DNA from: Planctomycetota bacterium
Lineage (GTDB): Bacteria; Planctomycetota; UBA1135; GCA-002686595
Reading direction: 5' to 3'
Assembly: GCA_016712565.1 (NCBI GenBank)
Contig: JADJQU010000005.1
Coordinates: 372,001-436,000, forward strand
DNA: 64,000 bases
Shown here: positions 26,834 through 35,632 of the stretch, in pieces
How the letters are laid out: each line of letters starts with the position of its first letter
Numbering within the stretch: the first letter of the stretch is position 1
Program-made: the position numbers and the translations under genes
The notes under the pieces: model-generated
The model's input: the letters and a program-made list of their open reading frames with translations, nothing else
What the model was told of the DNA's origin: nothing
Databases searched by the model: none

Positions 26834-27742
26834 ATGCGCCTCTCCACCCTGCTGCTCGGCCTGCTTCCCCTCGCTCTCTGCCTGGCTCCGTTCGTGGCCG
26901 CCCAGGGCCCGGCGCCCGAGGTCAAGGTGATCCAGACGGGCACCACCAAGCCCCAACCCCTGCACCTCACCTTCGGGCTGTATCAGTCGGACAAGGCCAC
27001 GGAGATGTACCGGACCTTCACGCCGGTGATCGAGGCCATCCAGGCCGACGTGGAGCGCCGTCTCGGCCGACCCACGGACATCGAGATGGAGATCTTCAAG
27101 ACCTACGACGCGGGGATCGAGGCCTTGGCCAAGGGCAAGGTGGACTTCGTGCGCTTTGGTCCGGCTCCCTACATCCTCGCCAAGCAGAAGAACCCGGACC
27201 TGCGGCTGATCGCCATGGAGCTGGAGGACGGCAAGAAGCAGTTCAACGGCTGCATCGTGGTGGCCCGCGACTCCAGCATCCAGGAACTCGCCCATCTGCG
27301 CGGGAAGTCCTTCGCCTTCGGGGACAGGAACTCGACCATCGGCCGCTTCCTGGTGCAGGAGTTCCTGCTCAAGGCGGACATCCGGGCCTCGGACCTCGGC
27401 CGCTACGAGTACCTCGATCGCCATGACAAGGTGGCCGCGGCGGTGCTGGCGGGGGACTTCGACGCCGGCGCCGTGAAGGAGTCGAACCTGGAGGGATCCA
27501 AGGGCCAACTGCGGGCCCTGGTGACGTTCCCCAACGTCACCAAGCCCTGGGTCGGCCGCTCCGACCTGGACCCCGCCGTGGTCGAGTCCCTGCGCGCGAG
27601 CCTCCTGGCCCTCAAGGACCCGAGCGTGCTCAAGGCCATGAAGATCTCCGGCTTCGCCGAGGCCTCGGATTCGGACTACGACGCCGTTCGCCGCAGCATC
27701 CGCGCCGCGGACGCGTTCGAGCCTCCCCCCAGTGGCCACTGA
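26834..27742 (+). CDS. PhnD-like phosphate/phosphite/phosphonate-binding protein
   Basis: The 302-residue protein has a signal peptide (MRLSTLLLGLLPLALCLAPFVAAQ) and a type-2 periplasmic binding fold of the PhnD family. Landmarks are LTFGLYQSDKATEMYRTFTPVIEAIQ, AKGKVDFVRFGPAPYILAKQ, LRGKSFAFGDRNSTIGRFL, a C-lobe with KVAAAVLAGDFDAGAVKES and a late VTFPNVTKPWVGR. Family members bind phosphate, phosphite or phosphonates. No ABC ATPase or permease is nearby. Instead the 3' end overlaps the start of a hybrid histidine kinase by 11 nt, so it most likely acts as the kinase's periplasmic ligand sensor. Confidence 0.82.
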   Translation: MRLSTLLLGLLPLALCLAPFVAAQGPAPEVKVIQTGTTKPQPLHLTFGLYQSDKATEMYRTFTPVIEAIQADVERRLGRPTDIEMEIFKTYDAGIEALAKGKVDFVRFGPAPYILAKQKNPDLRLIAMELEDGKKQFNGCIVVARDSSIQELAHLRGKSFAFGDRNSTIGRFLVQEFLLKADIRASDLGRYEYLDRHDKVAAAVLAGDFDAGAVKESNLEGSKGQLRALVTFPNVTKPWVGRSDLDPAVVESLRASLLALKDPSVLKAMKISGFAEASDSDYDAVRRSIRAADAFEPPPSGH

Positions 27743-29792
27743 GACGATCAACCCGCGCCTCCCCGGCGCACGGCTGGGCGTCAAGCTGATCGCGGCGACT
27801 TTGACCTTCGTCGCCGCGGTCTTCGTGGCATTGGGTGTCTGGACCCTGCGCAGCGAGCGCCGCATTCTCGAGGATGCCCTGGACAGTGTCGGGGAGGCCA
27901 TGGCCTTCACGTCGTCGTCGTCGTGCACCGAGTGGATGCTGATGAAGGACTACGAGATGCTCACCACGTCGCTCAACGCGCTGGTGAACCTGCGCGAGGA
28001 CATCATCCTCGCGCGCATCGAACTGCCCGACGGCCGAGTGCCGGTGCGCGTGTTCCGGGCCGGATCGGGCGAGATCGTCGACCGGCGCATGTACAAGGAA
28101 TACGTCGCCGACATCCGTTCCTCCGATCGCGAGGAGGCCTCGACCCGCTCCCTGGGCGTGCTGACCATCGGCATCTCCACCCAGGCCATGGACGAGCTCA
28201 TCACCCAGCACGCCGGCGCCATCGCCGTTCAATTGGCTCTGGCCTGCCTCGTCTTGGGAGGGCTCCTGGCCATGCTCTCCAATCGCGTCGTGGCCCGGCC
28301 CCTGCGGGACCTCGAGAGCCAGGCGGCGCGCCTGGGCCGCGGAACCCTCGACCAGGCGATCGAGATTCGCTCCCGGGACGAGCTGGGCAGTCTGGCCCAC
28401 ACCTTGGACGAGATGCGCGTCTCGCTGTCCAACTCCCTGGGGGAAGTGCGGGCCCAGAATGACCAGTTGACCCTGGCCAACACCGCCCAGGAGCGCACTC
28501 TGAAGGAACTGGCCGCGGCCCTGCACGGGGCCCAGGCCGCCAGCCGGGCCAAGAGCGAGTTCCTGGCCACCATGAGCCACGAGATCCGCACGCCGATGAA
28601 CGGCGTGCTGGGCATGACTTCGCTGCTGCTCGATACCCGCCTCGAGCCCGATCAGCGCGAGTACGCCTTGAACGTGCAGGTCTCGGCCGAGTCCTTGCTG
28701 CACATCGTCAACGACGTGCTGGACTTCTCCAAGATGGAGGCCCACCGCCTGGAGCTCGCGCCCGAGCCCACGGATCTCGCCGGGCTGTGCGGCGATGTGA
28801 TCGCCACGCTTCGCCCCCAGGCCAACCGCAAGGGCATCGAGCTCGAGCTGGCCCTGGCGCCGGACCTGCCCGAACGGCTGATGCTCGACCCGTTGCGCAC
28901 GCGCCAGGTGCTGCTCAATCTGGTGGGCAACGCCGTGAAGTTCACGGATCGGGGCCATGTGAGTCTGGGCGTGCGCGTGAGCGCTCGCCCGGGCGCGGCT
29001 CCCCAACTGGTGTTCCGCGTGCGGGACACCGGCGTCGGCATCGCCCCCGAACTCCAGCCCACGCTGTTCACCGCCTTCACCCAGGCGGACAGCTCCATGA
29101 GCCGTCGCCACGGCGGCACGGGCCTGGGATTGGCGATCGTCAAGCGCCTCGTGGAGCTGATGGGCGGCCAGGTCAACGTGCAGAGCACGCCGGGATCCGG
29201 CTCGTGCTTCGAGGTGGTCTTGGCCGCCTGCCCCGAGACCCGCCCCGCGGCAGCCGATTCCCCAGGTCACGCTGTGGCGGACGTTCGAGCCGGCGGCCAG
29301 GAGCCGGATGGGCCCGGTCGCGTGGGAAGCGTGTCGCAGCCGATCGACCCGCCTGCGGCGCTGCCCGCCTCCCGGGGGGCGCCGCGCCACGCCGCGGTGG
29401 CGCCGTCCGGGAGGACGCTGCGCGTGCTCCTGGTGGAGGACAACGCCATCAACCAACGCATCGCCGAACGCATGCTCACCCGTCGAGGTCACAGCGTGCA
29501 GGTCGCCGTGGACGGCGCGGACGCCCTGAAGCACTACGAAGTTGGGCAGTTCGACGTGATCCTGATGGACTGCCAGATGCCGGTGATGGACGGCTTCGAG
29601 GCCACGCGCCGCATCCGCGCACGGGAACAGCACGGCGAGCGGCGCGTGCCGATCCTGGCCATGACCGCCAACGCCATGGCGGGGGACCGGGAGCGATGCT
29701 TGGCCGTCGGCATGGACGACTACATGGCGAAGCCGGTCAAGCAGGATCTGCTGGTCGGCATGGTGGAGCGCTGGGCACTGACCCGCGTTTGA
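27732..29792 (+). CDS. Hybrid sensor histidine kinase with C-terminal receiver
   Basis: The 686-residue protein starts at GTG 27732, inside the end of the PhnD-like gene. A helix at about 16-38, a periplasmic region of about 120 residues and a second helix at about 163-185 frame the sensor. HAMP (NRVVARPLRDLESQAARLGRG) and a coiled coil lead to HisKA with FLATMSHEIRTPMNGVLGM (His283). HATPase follows with NLVGNAVKFTDRG, DTGVGI and GGTGLGLAIVKRL. After a Pro/Ala-rich linker comes a receiver with LLVEDNAINQRIAERML and VILMDCQMPVMDG (phospho-acceptor Asp). No separate output regulator is adjacent, so signal output probably goes through a phosphotransfer protein elsewhere. Confidence 0.88.
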   Translation: MATETINPRLPGARLGVKLIAATLTFVAAVFVALGVWTLRSERRILEDALDSVGEAMAFTSSSSCTEWMLMKDYEMLTTSLNALVNLREDIILARIELPDGRVPVRVFRAGSGEIVDRRMYKEYVADIRSSDREEASTRSLGVLTIGISTQAMDELITQHAGAIAVQLALACLVLGGLLAMLSNRVVARPLRDLESQAARLGRGTLDQAIEIRSRDELGSLAHTLDEMRVSLSNSLGEVRAQNDQLTLANTAQERTLKELAAALHGAQAASRAKSEFLATMSHEIRTPMNGVLGMTSLLLDTRLEPDQREYALNVQVSAESLLHIVNDVLDFSKMEAHRLELAPEPTDLAGLCGDVIATLRPQANRKGIELELALAPDLPERLMLDPLRTRQVLLNLVGNAVKFTDRGHVSLGVRVSARPGAAPQLVFRVRDTGVGIAPELQPTLFTAFTQADSSMSRRHGGTGLGLAIVKRLVELMGGQVNVQSTPGSGSCFEVVLAACPETRPAAADSPGHAVADVRAGGQEPDGPGRVGSVSQPIDPPAALPASRGAPRHAAVAPSGRTLRVLLVEDNAINQRIAERMLTRRGHSVQVAVDGADALKHYEVGQFDVILMDCQMPVMDGFEATRRIRAREQHGERRVPILAMTANAMAGDRERCLAVGMDDYMAKPVKQDLLVGMVERWALTRV

Positions 29793-29837
29793 CCTCACCC
29801 TCGGCCGCGAATCGCCCAGGGCCGAGCCGGGTGCCTT

Positions 29838-29864
29838 GGGCGGCGCCCTAGCGTGCCGCCGCCC
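29838..29864 (+). terminator. Hairpin after the hybrid kinase gene
   Basis: GGGCGGCG (29838-29845) pairs with CGCCGCCC (29857-29864) around an 11-nt loop, 46 bp after the kinase stop. There is no T-run, so its role as terminator is only likely. Confidence 0.35.
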
Positions 29865-29929
29865 GGCGATGGGCCAACGGCGGCCCCCGCGCGTCGGGCG
29901 GGGAAACCGCGTTCAAGGCCGGATGGCCG

Positions 29930-30892
29930 ATGAAACCCCGGGACAGAACTCCTAGGGTGAGCGCCTTGGAACCCGCGCCCCATCCCGCTTGGACCGAGAT
30001 TCGCGTGCTGGCCCCCGAGGGCTGGCTGGAATTGGTCGCCGACGCGCTGGCGCTCTCGCCCTGCACCAGCGTGGCCTTCGGCCGGCCCTCCCTGGCCAGC
30101 GAGGCCGCGCCCGAGGGACTGGATTACGTGCGCACCTTCGTTCCGCGGGAGTTGGACACCGCGCAGCTGCGGGCCCAGCTGGAGTCGCGGCTCGCCGGTT
30201 TGGCGGAGGCCACGGGCGCGGCCGAACTGGAGCGCATCAGCGTGCGCTTCCTCGAGTTGCCCCCCGAGGACTACGCCAATTCCTGGAAGAAGACCTGGAA
30301 GCCGTTCCGCGTGGCCCATTTCGCCGTGGTGCCCATGGACTGGAGGGGCACGCCGCGGACGGGCGACCTGCGTTTGGTGTTGGAACCCGGCGGCGCCTTC
30401 GGCACCGGACGCCATCCGACGACCCGCGGCTGCCTGCGGGCGGTGGAGCAGCGGGTGCGCCCGGGGGCGCGCGTGCTCGACGCCGGCTGCGGCAACGGAG
30501 TGCTCGCCGTGGCCTCGGCCCTGCGGGGCGCGGCCCACTGCCTGGGGTTCGACATCGACCCGGCGGCCCTGCCCTACGCCCGCGAGTTGGCCCAGGACAA
30601 CGGCGTGCACGGGCGCTGCTCGTTTCGCGTCGGCGGATTCGAGTGCCTGGGCCCCCTGGACCGGGACTTCGACGGCCTGTGCGCCAACCTGTTCGCGGAC
30701 CTGATCCAGGCCCACGCCGGGGACCTGGCCCACAGGCTCAAGCCCGGCGGCTGGTTCGCCATCAGCGGCTGCCGCGCCGATCTGCGGGGAGCGACCCTGG
30801 CCGCCCTGGACGCGGCCGGCCTGGAGTTGGAGCAGCGCTCGACCCGGGGTCGCTGGGACACCTACGTGGGCCGCCGCCGGGGCCCTGCCTAG
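29930..30892 (+). CDS. prmA: Ribosomal protein L11 methyltransferase-like protein (PrmA family)
   Basis: The 320-residue protein has the two-part PrmA layout: an N-terminal substrate-recognition domain of about 110 residues and a SAM-dependent methyltransferase domain. Key segments are YANSWKKTWKPFRVA (the PrmA linker), GGAFGTGRHPTTRGCLRAV (the GTGxHxTT signature), VLDAGCGNGVLAVASAL (motif I), CLGFDIDPAALPYARE and DGLCANLFADLIQA, where the usual NIL/NPP-like motif is. PrmA trimethylates ribosomal protein L11. The family also methylates other proteins, so the assignment is strong for family and moderate for substrate. An alternative GTG start lies at 29957. Confidence 0.82.
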   Translation: MKPRDRTPRVSALEPAPHPAWTEIRVLAPEGWLELVADALALSPCTSVAFGRPSLASEAAPEGLDYVRTFVPRELDTAQLRAQLESRLAGLAEATGAAELERISVRFLELPPEDYANSWKKTWKPFRVAHFAVVPMDWRGTPRTGDLRLVLEPGGAFGTGRHPTTRGCLRAVEQRVRPGARVLDAGCGNGVLAVASALRGAAHCLGFDIDPAALPYARELAQDNGVHGRCSFRVGGFECLGPLDRDFDGLCANLFADLIQAHAGDLAHRLKPGGWFAISGCRADLRGATLAALDAAGLELEQRSTRGRWDTYVGRRRGPA

Positions 30893-30979
30893 GCGCCCCC
30901 GGCGTCCCCCCGGGATCCCAGGCCCCGGCACCCGAAATTCCGCGAGGGTTTTTCCCGGGTCGAGGCACACTGACCTCGC

Positions 30980-31687
30980 ATGTTCCCTTCCCATGCTGGC
31001 GCGGGGCCCGGGGCCCCAGGTCCGCGGCGATCCGACGGGGCAGCGGCCTCTCGCGAGCCGGTCCTGGGCCGTGCCGGTGACGGGGAAGCCGCCCTCGGGG
31101 AACCCTCGGACCAGGTGCTCCTGCGTCGGGTGCTGGGCCGCGAGCCGGGTGCCGCCGACCAGTTCTTCGCCGCCCACTTCAGGCATCTGTACGAGTTCGC
31201 CCATTACCGCATGGGTGGCGAGCGATCCGAGGTGGAGGATGTGGTCCAGGACACGTTCACCGTGGCCTTCGAGAACCTCGCGCGCTTCGACGGGCGTTCG
31301 AGCGTGTCGAGCTGGCTTTCGGGCATCGCCAAGAACAAGATCCGAGCCCGGCGGCGCAAGCATCGGCCCATGGCTCTCTCCGACGCCATCGCCTCCGCGG
31401 ACGACGAAATCGACGCGCTGTTGTCGTCCATCGACGAAACGGAGTTGCCCCAGTGGGTGCTGGAGCGGCGCGAAACCGAGGAGTTGGTGGGCGCCACGCT
31501 TTCGCAGCTGTCCCTGGATCACCGCGAGGCCCTGATCGCCAAGTACGTGGACGGCGAGTCCACGGCCGCGGTCGCCGCTCGCCGCAACACTTCGCCGAAG
31601 GCGGCGGAGTCGCTGCTGGCCCGGGCCCGCGCCTCCTTCGCGGGCGTGTTCACGCTGCTGGCCAAGCGGCGGGGGGGCTACGAGTGA
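30980..31687 (+). CDS. ECF-type RNA polymerase sigma factor
   Basis: The 235-residue protein has a variable N-terminus of about 45 residues, region 2 (DQFFAAHFRHLYEFAHYRMGG, VEDVVQDTFTVAFENLARFD, SSVSSWLSGIAKNKIRARRR) and region 4 (LSQLSLDHREALIAKYVDGES, TAAVAARRNTSPKAAESLLARARASF). Its stop overlaps the GTG of the large membrane protein downstream (GTGA at 31684-31687), which fits a sigma/anti-sigma-like pair. It differs from the sigma factor at 11347-11952 and controls an unknown regulon, perhaps cell-surface proteins. Confidence 0.87.
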   Translation: MFPSHAGAGPGAPGPRRSDGAAASREPVLGRAGDGEAALGEPSDQVLLRRVLGREPGAADQFFAAHFRHLYEFAHYRMGGERSEVEDVVQDTFTVAFENLARFDGRSSVSSWLSGIAKNKIRARRRKHRPMALSDAIASADDEIDALLSSIDETELPQWVLERRETEELVGATLSQLSLDHREALIAKYVDGESTAAVAARRNTSPKAAESLLARARASFAGVFTLLAKRRGGYE

Positions 31688-34317
31688 ACGGGAGAGATGC
31701 ACAGGGCGATGCCTCCGGCGCCGACGTGGTCCTGGAGTCCAACCTGCGGGCGCTGCTGCTCGTGGCTTGGCGTCCGGTGGAGATCCGGCCGGGCTTCGCG
31801 TCCGAAGTGCAGCGCCTGGCGGAGGCCCGGCTGGCCGCCGCGGCCGCCCGGCCATCCTGGGGTCGGCGCCTCGGCCTCGCGGCGCTGGCGAGCGCGGCTT
31901 CCTTCCTACTGACGGCCTTCCTGCTGGGGGCCTGGGCGGGCCGCGACGGGATTCGCGATCAGCTCCTGGCCCGCGGCACGATCGCCGCGCGCTCCAACGA
32001 CGGTCCCTGGCGCGGGGCCCCGGGCTCCGAGCCCGGCGCGCGGTTCGTCCTGGAATCGGGGATCCTGGAACTCGCGCTGCCGGAGGAAGCGCGCGCCTCG
32101 GTGGTGTTGGGCCAGGGCGCCGCCGCCTTGCTCGGTCCGGGAGAGGCGCGCTTCACGGCTGCCGGCCCGGGGGCGGAACTGGAGTTGGGGGCCGCGCGCC
32201 TTTCCTTGCGGGGTTTTCAGGGCAGCGTCCATGGCGCCTTCGGTCGCCTCGAGACCTCCGGCCTCCCCGGGGCTTCCGGGGCCGACCTCGACCTGCGCTG
32301 CGACCGGGAAGGCGGTCTGCGGGCCCGGCTGACCGCGGGGCTCGCGCGCTGGGAGGGTCCTTCGGGCGAACTCAGGGACCTGGCCCTGGGCGTGGTGTTC
32401 GAGACCGGCGAGCCCGTTCTGGCGCAACAGGGTTCCGGCTCGCCCCAGGCTGTCCCGTCCCCCGGCGGATCGTCCCCTAGCGGATCCGCCGTGGATCCCA
32501 CGCGCGTGCCGATTCCGTACAGCGTGGGCGGTTCCGCCGCGGTTTCGGCCGACGGGGGCCTCGGAACGCCCAGGCGCCTTGCCGGCAGCGTGCAGGACAC
32601 CAGCGGCCGGGCTGTCGACGACTTCCAGGTGCTGGTGCTGCCCGAGGTGGAGCTGCCGCGCACCGCCGATCCGCGGGCCGCGCGCTACTCGGCGGCGGGC
32701 GGGCGATTCGTGCTGGAGGACGCGGGCAGCGGGCCCACCACGGTGTTCGTGCAGGCGCAGGGATTCGCCCTGTGGACGCGCCAGCACCTGAGCCTGGGCC
32801 AGGGTCCCGTGGAATTGGATGTGCGACTGCAACGGGGCTCGCCCCTGGAGGGCCGCGTGCTGGAAGCCGGGAGCGGAGTGCCCCTGGTTGGTGCCGTGAT
32901 CGTGAGCGAACGCGATGTGCCGGGCTCCCTGCTCGCCTTTGACGTCGACGAACTGCCGGGGAATCCGGCCGCCCTGACGCGCTCGGGCCCGGACGGTCGT
33001 TTCCGCTTCGACTCCCTGGCCCCCGGCACCACGGTGCTGCGGGCCTGGATGCCGGGGCACGGCCCCCGCTGGAGCGCGCCCCTCACGCTCGGGGCCGCGG
33101 CCGGTCCGGAGCCCCAGCAGGCCATGCCGGAGGTTCTCCTGGAACTGGGGCCCGGGGGCCTTCTCGAAGGCCGGGTCGAGCGAGAGGACGGCTCCCCCTG
33201 GCCCGGCGTGGGAGTGATCGCCATGCCCCAGCCCGCGGTCTTCTCCCTCCCTCGGCGTTCCTACGGAATTTCCGTCACCGACGGTCAGGGACGCTACCGC
33301 ATCCAGGATCTGCCGCCCGGGGCCTGCGTGGTGGTGCGCGTGGACCTGTCCGCGGGAAGGCCCGATTCCGTGGCCCCGCCGGAGGGAGCCGCGGAGAGCG
33401 CCGGCACCGAGGTGCGCGAGACGCGCATTTCCGCGGGCGCCACCTCCCGCGTGGACTTCCTCGCCTCGCCGCGGGGATCCCGCTTCGCGGGACGCGTGCT
33501 CTCGGCGGACCAGCGGGCTCTTCCCGGCGTCAATGTCTCGATCATCCCCGTGCCGAGAGACGGGGAGAGCGAGTCCGTGTCACGCGGAGCGTGGCGCTCC
33601 CAGTCCTGCGCCGCGGACGGCAGCTTCGAATTCACGGAAGTGGAGCCGGGTCGCTACGAGGTGTATCTCGGCGTGCGCGCGCCCATGGACGTGGTGCACG
33701 TGGACCACGTGGAGATCGGCCTGGCCTCGAACGTGGACCGGGTGCTGGTGGCTCCCGGGGGCGAACTCCGCGGTCGCCTGCGGGGTGCCGAGGACGGGGC
33801 CCCTGCGTCCCAGGCCTTCGTGGTTCTCGAACGCGACGTCCCGGGAGCCCCGCGCGAGTTCGCGGCCAAGGTCCAGTCCGACGATGCCGGCCGCTGGCGC
33901 GTGCCGTACCTGCGGCCGGGCACGTACGCCCTGCGCGCCTATCCCCGGGAGCGCTTCGCCTGCGCCGGCCGCGACGGGCTGATCGTGGGCGCCTCGCCCG
34001 CGAGCGAGGAACTCGCGCTGGAACTGGGGCCCGCGGCGAGCCTCTCCCTGGTCGTGCGCGATGCCGCGGGCCTGCCCGCGCCCGGCGTGGAACTGCGGCT
34101 TTTCGACGAGCAGGGGCTCGGCTACGAGCCGGCCTGGGGCGTGCGCAGCGGCGCGCGGGGCGAGTTTTCGCTCCACACGCTGCCCGCGGGGCGCGTGCGG
34201 ATCGAGGCCCTGGCCCCCGACGGTCGCAAGGTCGGTCAGGAGGTCCTGTGTCTGCCCGGCGGCACACAGTCGCTGGAGCTCCAACTGCCCGCCGCCCAAG
34301 GCAAGCGCGAAGATTGA
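31684..34317 (+). CDS. Membrane protein with FecR-like region and several carboxypeptidase-regulatory-like domains
   Basis: The 877-residue protein starts at a GTG inside the sigma-factor stop. A short cytoplasmic part of about 58 residues precedes one membrane helix (about 59-86, ALASAASFLLTAFLLGAW). A FecR-like beta region follows (ARFVLESGILELALPEEARASVVLG, GAELELGAARLSLRGFQG). Then come about five CarboxypepD-regulatory-like Ig modules, recognised by repeats of GxVxDxxGxPxxGVxV...DxxGRFRFxxLxPG..., for example GPDGRFRFDSLAPGTTVLRA, DGQGRYRIQDLPPGACVVV and DDAGRWRVPYLRPGTYALRA. The layout suggests a transmembrane regulator of the ECF sigma factor with a long external beta-rich arm. Direct sigma binding is inferred from the overlap only. 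Confidence 0.72.
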   Translation: MNGRDAQGDASGADVVLESNLRALLLVAWRPVEIRPGFASEVQRLAEARLAAAAARPSWGRRLGLAALASAASFLLTAFLLGAWAGRDGIRDQLLARGTIAARSNDGPWRGAPGSEPGARFVLESGILELALPEEARASVVLGQGAAALLGPGEARFTAAGPGAELELGAARLSLRGFQGSVHGAFGRLETSGLPGASGADLDLRCDREGGLRARLTAGLARWEGPSGELRDLALGVVFETGEPVLAQQGSGSPQAVPSPGGSSPSGSAVDPTRVPIPYSVGGSAAVSADGGLGTPRRLAGSVQDTSGRAVDDFQVLVLPEVELPRTADPRAARYSAAGGRFVLEDAGSGPTTVFVQAQGFALWTRQHLSLGQGPVELDVRLQRGSPLEGRVLEAGSGVPLVGAVIVSERDVPGSLLAFDVDELPGNPAALTRSGPDGRFRFDSLAPGTTVLRAWMPGHGPRWSAPLTLGAAAGPEPQQAMPEVLLELGPGGLLEGRVEREDGSPWPGVGVIAMPQPAVFSLPRRSYGISVTDGQGRYRIQDLPPGACVVVRVDLSAGRPDSVAPPEGAAESAGTEVRETRISAGATSRVDFLASPRGSRFAGRVLSADQRALPGVNVSIIPVPRDGESESVSRGAWRSQSCAADGSFEFTEVEPGRYEVYLGVRAPMDVVHVDHVEIGLASNVDRVLVAPGGELRGRLRGAEDGAPASQAFVVLERDVPGAPREFAAKVQSDDAGRWRVPYLRPGTYALRAYPRERFACAGRDGLIVGASPASEELALELGPAASLSLVVRDAAGLPAPGVELRLFDEQGLGYEPAWGVRSGARGEFSLHTLPAGRVRIEALAPDGRKVGQEVLCLPGGTQSLELQLPAAQGKRED

Positions 34318-34461
34318 GCGGATTCCGCGAGGGATCCGCGGCTCCCGTGGCACGAAACGCCCACGAACGTCCTGTCGATTCGAGCGTCCCCCGCGTCTGA
34401 AGCCGCGATCGAGGGTGCTCCCGCGTCCACCCTTCCCTTCCCAACCACGACCGAAGAGACC

Positions 34462-35343
34462 ATGAAGAGCTCCACCCTCCTCACCGTACTGCTCGCCTCC
34501 GCCGCCGGTGCCGCCGCGGGCGGGCTCGCCCACTTCGCCCTCGCCGGGCGCGGCGCCAACGCCGGTGCCCCCGTGGCGGGGGACTCGGCCCTCGCCGATC
34601 CGCGCCTCGCCCGCCTGGAGGAACGGAACGCCTCCCTGGAGCGCTCCATCGCGGAACTGCGCGAGGGCCAAGCTCTCTTGGCCTCCCGGGGAGAGCGCAC
34701 GGCCGTGGACGGCGGCCTCGCGAAACCCGCGAGCGCGGTGGAGACCGCGGCCGCGCCGGCCGCCCCCGCCGGCGCGGAGGCGCCCCTCTCCGTGGAGAAC
34801 GCCCTGGCACGCCTGTGCGACCCCGAGGCCTCCTACGCCGAGCGCACCGCGATGTGGGAGAAGGTCAATCAGGCGGGCCTGCTCGACCAGGTGGTGGACG
34901 CCATGAAGCAGCGCGTGGATCGCGAACCCAACAACCCCGACCTGCGCGTCGAGCTCGGCAACGCCTACCTCCAGGAGGTCTTTGCCGCCGGCGAGATGAG
35001 CAAGGGCAAGTGGGCCATGCGCGCCGACTCGGCCTTCGACGCGGCCCTGGAACTGGACCCCAATCACTGGGAGGCGCGCTTCACCAAGGCCGTGGCCCTG
35101 TCGAACTGGCCGGCCTTCCTCGGCAAGCAGTCCGCCGCCATCACCCAGTTCCAGACCCTGATCGAGCAGCAGAATGCGGGCCCCAAGCAGCCCCATCATT
35201 GGCAGTCGTATCTGTATCTGGGCAACATGTACCAGGCCACCGGATCCCACGAGAAGGCCGTCGAAGCCTGGCAGCAGGGCGCGGCCCTGTTCCCCGACAA
35301 CGTGCAGATCCAGCAGCAGTTGGCCAACGCGAAGAAGCCCTGA
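34462..35343 (+). CDS. Membrane-anchored TPR protein
   Basis: The 293-residue protein has an N-terminal hydrophobic segment (TVLLASAAGAAAGGLAHFAL), a short coiled coil (RLARLEERNASLERSIAELREGQ), an Ala/Pro-rich linker and a C-terminal set of TPR-like helices. TPR-like pairs include VDREPNNPDLRVELGNAYLQEV, AFDAALELDPNHWEARFTKAVAL and YLYLGNMYQATGSHEKAVEAWQQGAALFPDN. This is the layout of CcmH/NrfG-like or general scaffolding TPR proteins. No enzymatic motif is seen. It follows the regulatory membrane protein by 144 bp and is followed by a clear terminator. Confidence 0.7.
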   Translation: MKSSTLLTVLLASAAGAAAGGLAHFALAGRGANAGAPVAGDSALADPRLARLEERNASLERSIAELREGQALLASRGERTAVDGGLAKPASAVETAAAPAAPAGAEAPLSVENALARLCDPEASYAERTAMWEKVNQAGLLDQVVDAMKQRVDREPNNPDLRVELGNAYLQEVFAAGEMSKGKWAMRADSAFDAALELDPNHWEARFTKAVALSNWPAFLGKQSAAITQFQTLIEQQNAGPKQPHHWQSYLYLGNMYQATGSHEKAVEAWQQGAALFPDNVQIQQQLANAKKP

Positions 35344-35402
35344 GGCGGAGTTCACGTCCCGAGGCCTGTCGGGGCCCGCGGCCGCTCCGCGGCCCTGCTC
35401 GG

Positions 35403-35438
35403 AACCCCGGCCCGTCGCAGCACGCGGGGCCGGGGTTT
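35403..35438 (+). terminator. Rho-independent terminator after the TPR gene
   Basis: AACCCCGGCCC (35403-35413) pairs with GGGGCCGGGGTT (35426-35437) around a 12-nt loop, followed by TTTCTCTCTTTC. This is the clearest intrinsic terminator in the window and ends the cluster that starts at the ECF sigma gene. Confidence 0.8.
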
Positions 35439-35632
35439 CTCTCTTTCAATTTTGAAATGCCACTGCGCGGGAGGGCCGCCCGTGGATCCCCGGGCGTCCA
35501 TGACGAATTCGTCGCCCGCGCGGATCCAGCCCTCGGCCGGCGTCGGTCGATGAGCGGGCGCGTGGCGGCGCGCTCCGTCGCCGCAGCTCCCGGCCTGGCG
35601 ATTCCGAAGTGGCCGACCCTTGCCCTCGACCC

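Noticed and set aside
30961..30978. Small inverted repeat (CGAGG/CCTCG) just before the ECF sigma start
   Set aside because: The arms are five bases in GC-rich sequence next to the start codon; this is not better than chance.
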